NCBI GenBank assembly: GCA_036258055.1
Contig: DATAEK010000153.1
Span: 1-55,667 of the forward strand
Direction of reading: 5' to 3'
From: DATAEK01 sp036258055
GTDB lineage: Bacteria; Acidobacteriota; Vicinamibacteria; Vicinamibacterales; 2-12-FULL-66-21
DNA: 55,667 bases
The position numbers and the translations under genes were made by a program. The notes below the pieces were generated by a model. That model was not told the origin of the DNA, searched no databases, and saw nothing but the letters and a program-made list of their open reading frames with translations. This document shows, one piece after another, positions 36,284 to 46,690 of the stretch; within the stretch, counting starts at the first letter, position 1, and each line of letters opens with the position of its first letter.

Positions 36284-37090
36284 ATGCGCGTGCGATTCTG
36301 GGGAGTCAGGGGTTCGGTCCCCTGGGCCATTCCAGCGGCGATTGGCCACGGGTGCAATACGCCCTGCCTCGAAGTCTCTGACGAGAGCACCGGCGAGCTC
36401 GTTGTCTTCGACGCCGGTTCAGGCATCGTCGGGCTCGGCGCATCGCTCGGGACCGAGCCGCGCGACCTGTCGATCGTCCTCACGCACTACCACTGGGATC
36501 ACCTGCAGGGCCTGCCGTTCTTCAACCCGCTGTATGCACCCGGGTGGAAGAGCCGCATCTTTGCACCGGCGTTCGAGTCGCACGATCCCGAGTGGGTGAA
36601 CACGATCTTCCGATCGCCGTTCTTCCCGGTTCCTTACGAGCGCCTCCCAAATCGGCCGTCCGTGCAGCTCATCGAAGAAGGCGAGCTGCGCATCGGTGGA
36701 CTCGACATCACCGCCATCGGTCTCAATCATCCTGGCGGGGCGCTGGCGTACCGGATCCGCGGGCTGACCGGTGATCTCGTCTACGCGACCGATCACGAGT
36801 TCGGGAATCCCGAGTACGACGAACCGCTCGGCGATTTCGTCCGCGGCGCCGCCGCGCTCATCATCGACGCGCACTTCACGCCAGACGAGACACCGAAACA
36901 TCGAGGGTGGGGCCACAGCGACTGGAAGCAGGGCGCGGAGTTCGCCGCCAGCAACGATGTCGGCGGCCTCTGGCTCTTCCATCACAAGCCCGGACGCACT
37001 GACGAACAACTGGTGCGCATCCGCTCCGACGCCAGCCGCATCTTCCAAGCCACCGAGACGGCGAGCGAAGGAGAGGCGTTGCTGTTGTAG
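36284..37090 (+). CDS. Cytoplasmic MBL-fold metallo-hydrolase
   Basis: A 268-residue protein beginning MRVRFWGVRGSVPW, the usual opening of a PhnP/RNase Z-like branch of the metallo-beta-lactamase superfamily. Metal ligands are seen in THYHWDHLQG (H68, H70, D72, H73), in ATDHE (Asp/His) and near the end in FHHKPGRTDEQ. There is no signal peptide. The ATG at 36284 is chosen over an upstream in-frame GTG at 36260 because an AGAAGG lies about ten bases before it and the product then starts with the conserved block. Phosphodiesterase activity is a family-level guess. Confidence 0.87.
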   Translation: MRVRFWGVRGSVPWAIPAAIGHGCNTPCLEVSDESTGELVVFDAGSGIVGLGASLGTEPRDLSIVLTHYHWDHLQGLPFFNPLYAPGWKSRIFAPAFESHDPEWVNTIFRSPFFPVPYERLPNRPSVQLIEEGELRIGGLDITAIGLNHPGGALAYRIRGLTGDLVYATDHEFGNPEYDEPLGDFVRGAAALIIDAHFTPDETPKHRGWGHSDWKQGAEFAASNDVGGLWLFHHKPGRTDEQLVRIRSDASRIFQATETASEGEALLL

Positions 37091-37266
37091 GATCGCGGCC
37101 AGCCGACAGCCGACAGGATTCACTCCGATTACATCCGTGCGCTCCACTGCTCAAGAACGCGCTACGTGGCGGTCAGGCGGGAACCGGCCCTGACCCGCTA
37201 ACGTTCGCGGAGCCAGCCACTTACCATTCCGTGATCCCGCGGTACGCGATGTGAACGCAAGCCGGC

Positions 37267-38289
37267 GTGCCCGTCCGTCGATTGCTCGCCTGCGCTGCGC
37301 TCGTCACGGCGACGATTGTCGTCCTGTCCGCAGCGCCCGTTCTCAACGAACCGCTCACCGGCCGGCAGGTGTTTCCCACAACCAACTGGTGGAACCTCGA
37401 CACGAGCCACGCGCCGGTCGACCCGAGATCCGCGCAGTTGATCGGATGGATCAGCGGCCGGACCACGAGCAATCCGTCGGCGGTCCGCCGCCTGCATCCT
37501 GACTTTGGTCCTCCGCCATACGGCTTCCCGTACGTCGTCGTCGGAAGCGACCAGATCCGGGTGCCGCTGACGTTCGTGGACTACGGAGACGAGAGCGACG
37601 CCGGTGCGCCTGGACTGCCGGGTTATCCAATTCCCGACCAAGCGCGGACGCAGCCGCACTACATCGAAGGCGATGTCCCAGGCGGCGGCACCTCGGGTGA
37701 CCGTCATCTGCTCATCATCGACCGCGATCGCTGGCTTCTCTACGAGAGCTTCGCAACGCGGTGGAATACAGCCGACGGTCGATGGGAGGCAGGATCCGGT
37801 GCGGTGTTCGACCTGGGCGCCAACGGCCGGCGGCCCGAAGGATGGACGTCCGCGGATGCCGCGGGGCTCGCGATCTTTCCCGGCCTGGTGCGCTACGACG
37901 AAGTCTTCGGCCCGAACGAGATCACGCACGCGTTCCGCGTCACGACCAGGGACTCCAACGGGCACGTCTGGCCCGCCTCGCACACCGCCGGATCCAATCC
38001 GAGCGCGCCGCCGATGGGCGCAGGGCTGCGGCTCAAGGCGTCGCACGACATTTCGGGATTCGCGCCCGAGGTCCAGAAGATCTTCCGCGCGATGAAACGC
38101 TACGGCCTCATCGTCGCCGACAATGGCACGGACATGTACATCAGCGGGACGATGGACGCACGGTGGAACAATGACGTGCTCAACCCCGCGTTCGCGGCGC
38201 TGACAGCCGACGACTTCGAAGTGATCCAGCTCGGGTGGTCCCCGGCCTCGACGCTGTCGGCGCCAAGCAACGTTCGGGTAATTCGCTAG
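37267..38289 (+). CDS. Secreted protein of unknown function
   Basis: A 340-residue exported protein from a GTG start. A signal peptide ends near residue 22-25. The mature part opens with FPTTNWWNLDTS, and contains HLLIIDRDRWLLYESF, an HAFRVTT segment, HTAGSNPSAPPMGAG and a final KRYGLIVADNGTDMYISG. These conserved-looking aromatic and His/Asp-rich segments suggest an enzyme or carbohydrate-binding beta fold, but I do not recognise the family. It is preceded by a 176-base gap with no feature I can support. Convergent with truA across repeat copy C. Confidence 0.78.
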   Translation: MPVRRLLACAALVTATIVVLSAAPVLNEPLTGRQVFPTTNWWNLDTSHAPVDPRSAQLIGWISGRTTSNPSAVRRLHPDFGPPPYGFPYVVVGSDQIRVPLTFVDYGDESDAGAPGLPGYPIPDQARTQPHYIEGDVPGGGTSGDRHLLIIDRDRWLLYESFATRWNTADGRWEAGSGAVFDLGANGRRPEGWTSADAAGLAIFPGLVRYDEVFGPNEITHAFRVTTRDSNGHVWPASHTAGSNPSAPPMGAGLRLKASHDISGFAPEVQKIFRAMKRYGLIVADNGTDMYISGTMDARWNNDVLNPAFAALTADDFEVIQLGWSPASTLSAPSNVRVIR

Positions 38290-38294
38290 GTCTG

Positions 38295-38440
38295 GTCTGG
38301 GGCTCCACCCCCAGACACAACAGCTCGCGCGTTCGCGCTCGCTGCAGCTCCAGGCTGCTCGCTCGCGCCGCTGGTTAGAGCGACTCGCTGCTCAGTCAGG
38401 GTTCTCTCGAGTCCCGAGCGCCGAGCGCCGAGCCCCGAGT
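38295..38440. repeat. Convergent-gap hairpin repeat, copy C
   Basis: Lies between the converging 37267 gene and truA, same orientation as copy A, without hairpin 1. Hairpin 2 (38295-38316) has stem GTCTGGGG and loop CTCCAC, one base from the standard CCCCAC. The CAGCTCGCGCG and GCTGCTCGC blocks follow, and the copy ends with the CCGAGCG-type tract (38414-38440) identical over 27 bases to copy A. The tract lies inside the 3' end of truA and so encodes the last residues of TruA. Confidence 0.87.
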
Positions 38441-39240
38441 CCGGGCGTCTCCTCAATTATCACCACCGGCCTGATCGGACCCGGCCCCTTGTCACCGTCG
38501 TAATACACACCTTCCAGAAAAAGACCCGCGGACGGCGCCGTCAGCGCGGCGGGGGCTGGACTGTGCGTGGGCGCGTCCTTCGTAAGGAGCGCAGCCGCCG
38601 CCGCAGCCTTGAGTTCGCCGCGGCCGACGGCCGCGAGGACGCCGACGATACGTCGGACCATCTTCCACAGGAAGTGCGACCCCTGGACTCTGATGAGCAC
38701 CAGTGCGCCCGCATCCTCGATTTCGAGCCGTTCGAGCAGCACACGCGTGGACTTCTCCTGTGGATCGTCGTCGGTGAACGCCTCGAAGTCCTTCAGGCCG
38801 ACGAAGGCCTCAGCGGCCTTGCGCATCGCCGCGAGATCGAGTGGCTCCTTGATCCACCAGACGTACGGCTTCGCGAACGCGGTTCGGCGCCGCGAGATTT
38901 GATAGAGATAGCTGCGGGATCGGGCGTCATGTCGGGCGTGGAATTTGTGAGGTGCCCTGTCGATCGCGATGATGTGGATGTCCGCCGGGAGCTCGTCGTT
39001 GATTCGACGTCGTAGTGGCTCGGGTTGAAGGCTCGTGTAGATGTCGAGGTGCGCCACCTGCGCGAGGGCGTGCACACCAGCATCCGTACGTCCTGAGCCG
39101 TACAGCTCGAATTCAGCACGGCCCGTCGCGGTTCGGATCGCGCGATCGATCTCGCCTTGAACCGTGCGCGCGTTCTTCTGAATCTGCCAGCCGCTGTAGC
39201 GGGTCCCCGCGTACTCGATCAGGAGCCGGAACCGGGCCAT
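38392..39240 (-). CDS. truA: tRNA pseudouridine(38-40) synthase
   Basis: Converts uridines 38-40 of the tRNA anticodon arm to pseudouridine. The 282-residue product has LLIEYAGTRYSGWQ at the N-terminus, the catalytic Asp in GSGRTDAGVHA (about residue 53), YLYQI and the SHFLWKMVRRIVG segment typical of TruA. It is the last gene of an apparent RidA-methyltransferase-cyclodeaminase-truA run, 27 bases after the previous stop. The final 12 or so residues (ARRSALGTREN) fall in the repeat tract, so the natural C-terminus appears to have been extended or replaced by repeat sequence. Confidence 0.95.
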   Translation of the reverse strand: MARFRLLIEYAGTRYSGWQIQKNARTVQGEIDRAIRTATGRAEFELYGSGRTDAGVHALAQVAHLDIYTSLQPEPLRRRINDELPADIHIIAIDRAPHKFHARHDARSRSYLYQISRRRTAFAKPYVWWIKEPLDLAAMRKAAEAFVGLKDFEAFTDDDPQEKSTRVLLERLEIEDAGALVLIRVQGSHFLWKMVRRIVGVLAAVGRGELKAAAAAALLTKDAPTHSPAPAALTAPSAGLFLEGVYYDGDKGPGPIRPVVIIEETPGLGARRSALGTRENPD

Positions 39241-39267
39241 GCCTCAGTGGGTGACGATTGTACGTCG

Positions 39268-40218
39268 TCAGCGGATCCAGCCGAGCGCAGCGCTGGCGAT
39301 GGCGGTGTCCTGAAAGCCCACACCCGTGAGGTCGGCGATGGTGATCTGGCGATCGCTCGTCCGGCCGGGTTTCTTGCCCGCCGCGATCGCGCCAAGCTCG
39401 GCGTGGACGTCGTTGCGCGTGAGCAGCCCGGCATCCAGTGCGTGCTTCAACTCGCCGAAGGCCGAGCACTGCGCGAAGCGATCGACGACGACCAGATCCG
39501 CTCTGTCCAGACAGTCGGCATGGAGCTCCTGCTTGCCGGGCGAGTCTGAGCCGAGTGCGGTGATGTGCATGCCCTCCCGTATCCATTCCGCGTCAACCAA
39601 CGGCGAGGTGGCGGGTGTCGCGGTGATCAGCACGTCGGCGACCGCGCACACGTCTCGGGCGGTCGCAGCCGCCTCGATCTCGAATCCCTCGGCACACATT
39701 TCTCTGCAGTAGGCGTCGAGGCGCGCGCGCGTCGGGCTCCACGCCACGACGCGTCGAAACGGCCTGACCGTGCGGAGGCAGCGAAGCTGCCAGCGCGCCT
39801 GGACGCCGGAGCCGAGCATGCCGACGGTGCCGATGTCGCGCGGCGCCAGCAGATCCGCGGCGAGAGCGCCCGCCGCCGCGGTGCGAATGTCGGTCAGGAA
39901 GCCGTTGTCGAGGAGAACCGCGGCGGGGAGGCCGGTCGTCGCGTCGAAAACCGCCATCAGCCCCGATCCGCTGGGCAGCCCGCGCGACGGGTTGTCGTAG
40001 AAGCCCGAGGCGACCTTCACCGCGACGTACGGCACGCCCTCGATGTACGCCGTCTTCACGTGGAATTCGCCGCGCGCCGACGGGACGTCAAGGTTGATGA
40101 CGGCGGGAACGCGGGTGCGCCCGTGGCCGTCCGCCTCGAATGCCTCGCGCATGGCGGACACCGCACGCTCCGGTGTGACGGCTGCGCGCAGCTCAGGTTC
40201 CTCGACGATGGGGATCAT
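39268..40218 (-). CDS. Ornithine cyclodeaminase/mu-crystallin family NAD(P) enzyme
   Basis: A 316-residue protein of the OCD/mu-crystallin family. It has K68 in VAVKVASGFYDNP, the R112 region DIRTAAAG, the nucleotide-binding GMLGSGVQA (133-141), DVLITATPA, and TALGSDSPGKQEL with the catalytic-position Asp. Members include ornithine cyclodeaminase, alanine dehydrogenase, ketimine reductase and similar enzymes, and I cannot tell which applies. The ATG overlaps the methyltransferase stop (ATGA); the frame extends further upstream only as a shadow of that gene. Its operon partner RidA acts on enamine/imine products of related chemistry, which fits a shared pathway but is inference. Confidence 0.87.
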   Translation of the reverse strand: MIPIVEEPELRAAVTPERAVSAMREAFEADGHGRTRVPAVINLDVPSARGEFHVKTAYIEGVPYVAVKVASGFYDNPSRGLPSGSGLMAVFDATTGLPAAVLLDNGFLTDIRTAAAGALAADLLAPRDIGTVGMLGSGVQARWQLRCLRTVRPFRRVVAWSPTRARLDAYCREMCAEGFEIEAAATARDVCAVADVLITATPATSPLVDAEWIREGMHITALGSDSPGKQELHADCLDRADLVVVDRFAQCSAFGELKHALDAGLLTRNDVHAELGAIAAGKKPGRTSDRQITIADLTGVGFQDTAIASAALGWIR

Positions 40219-40862
40219 CCTGCGACCGACGCCCGCGCGGCCGGCTTCCTTCCTCGTGCAATGAAGATCGTGATCGCCGCCTGCGTGCCGCACTCCGACG
40301 TCGGCGAGCAGATCTGATGGGTGTCGCCGACGGTGACCTCCTCGAGACCGGCGGCACGGAACCAGCTGTCGACGTCGGTGCGGGCGAACCCAAGCCATCG
40401 ATCGTGCTGTTCGGTCCGCAGCCACTCGTGGGTGTGCGAGTCGGCGTCGGTAATCACGAGGCGGCCCCCCGGTTTCAACACGCGGGCCATTTCGCGGATC
40501 GCACCAGGAGGATCGGGCGCGTGATGCAGGACCATGTTGGCGACGACCGCGTCCGCTTCGCCCGACGCGAGCGGCAGCGCATCGGTGTCCCCCTGACGTG
40601 CCTCGAACGCCCGTCCGGCGAACCGTCCGGTGACCTGGGCGAGCATGCCCTCCGAGACGTCGACGCCGACGACGCGTGCGCCGGCGTCGAGTGCCGCCTC
40701 GGCGAGGAAACCGGTGCCCGTGCCGACGTCGGCGACGAGCGATCCCGGCGAAATACCCGCTGCGGCGATGGCGGCGGCGCGCACGCCATCACCGAAGAAT
40801 TTCTGCCGCATCTCATCCCAATCTGCCGCGACGCGATCGAAGTACTCGCGGGTTTCATCCAT
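40215..40862 (-). CDS. Class I SAM-dependent methyltransferase
   Basis: A 215-residue methyltransferase. Motif I is VADVGTGTGFL (D45, G47-G51), motif II VVGVDVSEGML, then DALPLASGEADAVVANMVLHH (motif IV region) and LKPGGRLVITD, followed by WFRAAGLEEV. It belongs to the UbiE/Methyltransf_11 group. The C-terminal ICSPTSECGTQAAITIFIARG resembles small-molecule methyltransferases fused to ArsR regulators elsewhere, but no regulator domain is present here. The substrate is unknown. It overlaps the cyclodeaminase gene by four bases. Confidence 0.88.
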   Translation of the reverse strand: MDETREYFDRVAADWDEMRQKFFGDGVRAAAIAAAGISPGSLVADVGTGTGFLAEAALDAGARVVGVDVSEGMLAQVTGRFAGRAFEARQGDTDALPLASGEADAVVANMVLHHAPDPPGAIREMARVLKPGGRLVITDADSHTHEWLRTEQHDRWLGFARTDVDSWFRAAGLEEVTVGDTHQICSPTSECGTQAAITIFIARGRKPAARASVAG

Positions 40863-40930
40863 GACGAGCCGTCCGCCCTTTCAGGTGCTTGTGACGAGAG
40901 AACTCGTGCCGGGGTTTACAGATGTGTCCG

Positions 40931-41329
40931 TCATCCTGGAATCACCGCGATGGCGTCGATCTCCACTTTCAGACCAGGGCCCGGCAGGCCGGACACCTCG
41001 ACCGTCGTTCGTGCTGGTCGATGACTGCCGAACATCCGGGAATAAACCCCGTTCATCTTCTGGAATTCCTGCATGTCGACGAGGAAGACGCCGCAGCGGA
41101 TGACGTGCAAGAGGCTCGACCCCGCCTCGACCAGAATGGCTTCCACGTTTTTCAACGCCTGTTCGGTTTGTCCCTCGAGGTCGGCCGGGATGTTGCCGGT
41201 CTCCGGGTCGCGCCCGGCCTGACCCGAGACGAAGACGAGGTTGCCGATTGCCATACCCGGTGAATACGGACCCGCCGGTGGTGGGAGTTTTTGCGAGACG
41301 ACGGGCTTGAGCTGCGCGGTATCAGTCAT
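40931..41329 (-). CDS. RidA-family enamine/imine deaminase
   Basis: A 132-residue protein of the RidA/YjgF family. It has PAGPYSPGMAIGNLVFVSGQAGRD, the QTEQALKNVEAIL helix, RCGVFLVDM, and ARTTVEVSGLPGPGLKVEIDAIA with the conserved Arg and Glu. RidA proteins hydrolyse reactive enamines and imines such as 2-aminoacrylate. The ATG at 41329 (MTDTAQLK) is chosen; the frame upstream of it overlaps the promoter side of the P-ATPase gene. It heads the leftward operon and is divergent from the ATPase gene, whose start is 118 bases away. Confidence 0.92.
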   Translation of the reverse strand: MTDTAQLKPVVSQKLPPPAGPYSPGMAIGNLVFVSGQAGRDPETGNIPADLEGQTEQALKNVEAILVEAGSSLLHVIRCGVFLVDMQEFQKMNGVYSRMFGSHRPARTTVEVSGLPGPGLKVEIDAIAVIPG

Positions 41330-41447
41330 GGGCGCCGATGCTACGGCAGGTTCGGGGCGAAGAAAAGCTCCATCAGCGACCCGGCCGACGCGCGATTTGC
41401 GGCTCTCGCCCTTGCGCCAGGTCCGGCCGCGCATAACACTTGAAAGA

Positions 41448-43852
41448 GTGAGCGAGCCGACAGCGCTGGATCCCGTCTGCGGGATGACGATTGACGTCGC
41501 CTCCGCGGCGGGCTCCTGGGACTACAAAGGACATCGGTACTACTTCTGCCATCCATCGTGCCTGGAACGATTCAAGGCTGATCCCGACTCTTTTCTGAGC
41601 TCATCGTCCGGGTCGGGCGAGCAGGCGCCGGCAGGGAAGCAGTACGTCTGCCCGATGGATCCCGAGGTTGAGCAGGATCATCCCGGCCCATGCCCGAAGT
41701 GCGGCATGGCCCTCGAGCCGGTCCTCGCGACGCTGCCAGCCGCACGCGTCGAATACACCTGCCCCATGCATCCCGAGATCGTGCGCAACGCACCAGGCGC
41801 GTGCCCGATCTGCGGCATGGCGCTCGAGCCCCGCACGGTCGCGATCGACGACGCGCCGAACCCCGAGCTCGTCGATATGACGCGGCGGCTCTGGATCGCG
41901 ATGGCCCTTGGGCTTCCCGTCTTCCTTCTCGCCATGGGCGACATGGTTCTGGGAATGGGCCTCGGCGGACGGCTCGACGTGCGCGTCACGAACTGGGTCG
42001 GTCTCGTCTGCGCGACCCCGGTCGTGCTGTGGGCGGGATGGCCGTTCTTCGAACGCGCCTGGGTGTCGATCAGGAACCGCCACTCGAACATGTTCACGCT
42101 CATCGCGCTCGGCGTCGGCGCCGCATACCTGTTCAGCGTCGCGGCGACGCTCGCGCCGGGACTCTTTCCGGAAGGCTTCCGCAGGCACGGCGTGGTCGAG
42201 ACCTACTTCGATACCGCCGTGGTGATCACCGTTCTCGTCCTCGTCGGGCAGGTGCTCGAGCTGAGAGCCCGCGGCCGCACGAGCACCGCGATTCGACACC
42301 TGCTGCGGCTCGCGCCGATGTCCGCGCGGCTGGTTCGCGATGCGCAAGAACTCGACGTGCCGATCGCGTCGGTCGTGCCCGGCGACGTCCTGCGCGTGCG
42401 ACCTGGTGAAAAGATCCCGGTGGACGGGATCGTGCTCGAGGGCCGGGGCGCCGTCGATGAGTCGATGGTCACCGGTGAGCCGATTCCGGTCGACAAGGAA
42501 AAGGGCAGCCGAGTGACTGCCGCGACGATTAACGGCACCGGCAGCCTGGTCATCCGCGCAGAGCGTGTCGGCAATGACACGCTGCTCGCGCGGATCGTCC
42601 GCATGGTGAGCGACGCGCAGCGGACCCGCGCGCCCATTCAGCGCCTTGCCGACGTCGTCGCCTCGTATTTCGTTCCCGCCGTCGTGATTATCGCGGTGAT
42701 GGCGTTCGTGGCGTGGGCGATCTGGGGGCCTGAGCCGAGGTTCGTGCTGGCGCTGCTGAGCGCCGTGGCCGTGCTCATCATCGCGTGTCCGTGCGCCCTC
42801 GGTCTCGCCACGCCGATGGCCATCATGGTCGGCACGGGCAGGGGCGCAGCCGCGGGCGTGCTGATCAAGAACGCCGAGGCGCTCGAACGGCTCGAACAGG
42901 TCGATACGCTCGTCGTGGACAAGACGGGCACGCTGACGGAGGGAACGCCCCGGCTTGGGAGCGTCACCGTGGTCGCGCCGTTCACCGAGGCTGATGCACT
43001 GCGCCTCGCCGCCGGGGTCGAGCAGGCCAGCGAACATCCGCTTGGAGCGGCGATCGTCCACGGCGCGCGCGAGCGAGGCATCACGCCGCCACCGGTCTCG
43101 GACTTCGCCTCCCTGACCGGCAGCGGCGTGACCGGCACTGTGGACGGCCACGCGGTGATCATCGGTAACGCGACGTTGCTGCAGCACCACGGCGTCGACG
43201 TCGCTGCGCTCCTGGCCGGCGCAGACGCTCTGCGATCGGACGGACAAACCGTGCTCTTCGTCGCGATTGATCGCCGGCCGGCCGCGGCGGTTGGCGTGGC
43301 CGATCCGATCAAGGCGTCGACGCCCGAGGCGATTCGCCTGCTCCACGAGAGCGGGTTGAAAATCGTCATGGTGACCGGCGACAACGCGGTCACCGCGAAA
43401 GCCGTTGCTTCGAGGCTCGGCATCGATCAGGTGATCGCGGACGTGCTGCCAGATCGCAAGCGCCAGATCGTCAAAGAACTCCAGCAGCGGGGACGTGTCG
43501 TGGCGATGGCGGGTGATGGCATCAACGATGCGCCAGCGTTGGCTGAGGCATCCGTCGGCATCGCGATGGGCACAGGGACGGACGTGGCGATCGAGAGCGC
43601 GGGCATCACGCTCGTGAAGGGGGATCTGCGTGGCATCGCCCGCGCGCGGCGTCTCAGCCGGGCGACGATGCGCAATATCCGCCAGAATCTGTTCCTGGCC
43701 TTCGTCTACAACGCGGTCGGGGTGCCTGTTGCCGCGGGCGTTCTCTATCCGGCCCTGCACGTGCTCATCAGCCCGATCTGGGCGAGCGCCGCAATGACAT
43801 TCAGCTCCGTCTCGGTGATTGCCAACGCGTTGCGCCTGCGCCACGTCGAGCT

Positions 43853-43856
<4 letters not shown>
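41448..43856 (+). CDS. Heavy-metal P1B-type ATPase with YHS and two HMBD domains (copper-exporter type)
   Basis: An 802-residue membrane ATPase from a GTG start. The N-terminus has a YHS domain (about 7-50, DPVCGM and CHPSCLERF) and two consecutive heavy-metal-binding domains (66-92 and 103-129, each CPM(D/H)PE...CPxCGMALEP). Then come CopA/CopB-type spans, CPC at 447-449, the phosphorylated Asp D491 in DKTGTLTEG, SEHPLG and GDGINDAPAL. There is no classical HMA domain. CPC points to Cu(+)/Ag(+) export. The frame upstream of the GTG overlaps ridA and is not translated. Its stop shares a CTAG with the converging glucosidase gene. Confidence 0.94.
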
Positions 43857-46561
<2,705 letters not shown>

Positions 46562-46690
46562 TCGTCGAAGGTCCGTCTTGGGCCGGGCCCGATCCTCTTC
46601 GATGATTATCCAGCAGTCGCGCAGCCGCCGCGATGCTGAGGCGGTTTCAGCCCGGTTCGTCCCCGACGCTCGGCTACTGAACCTCGGATC

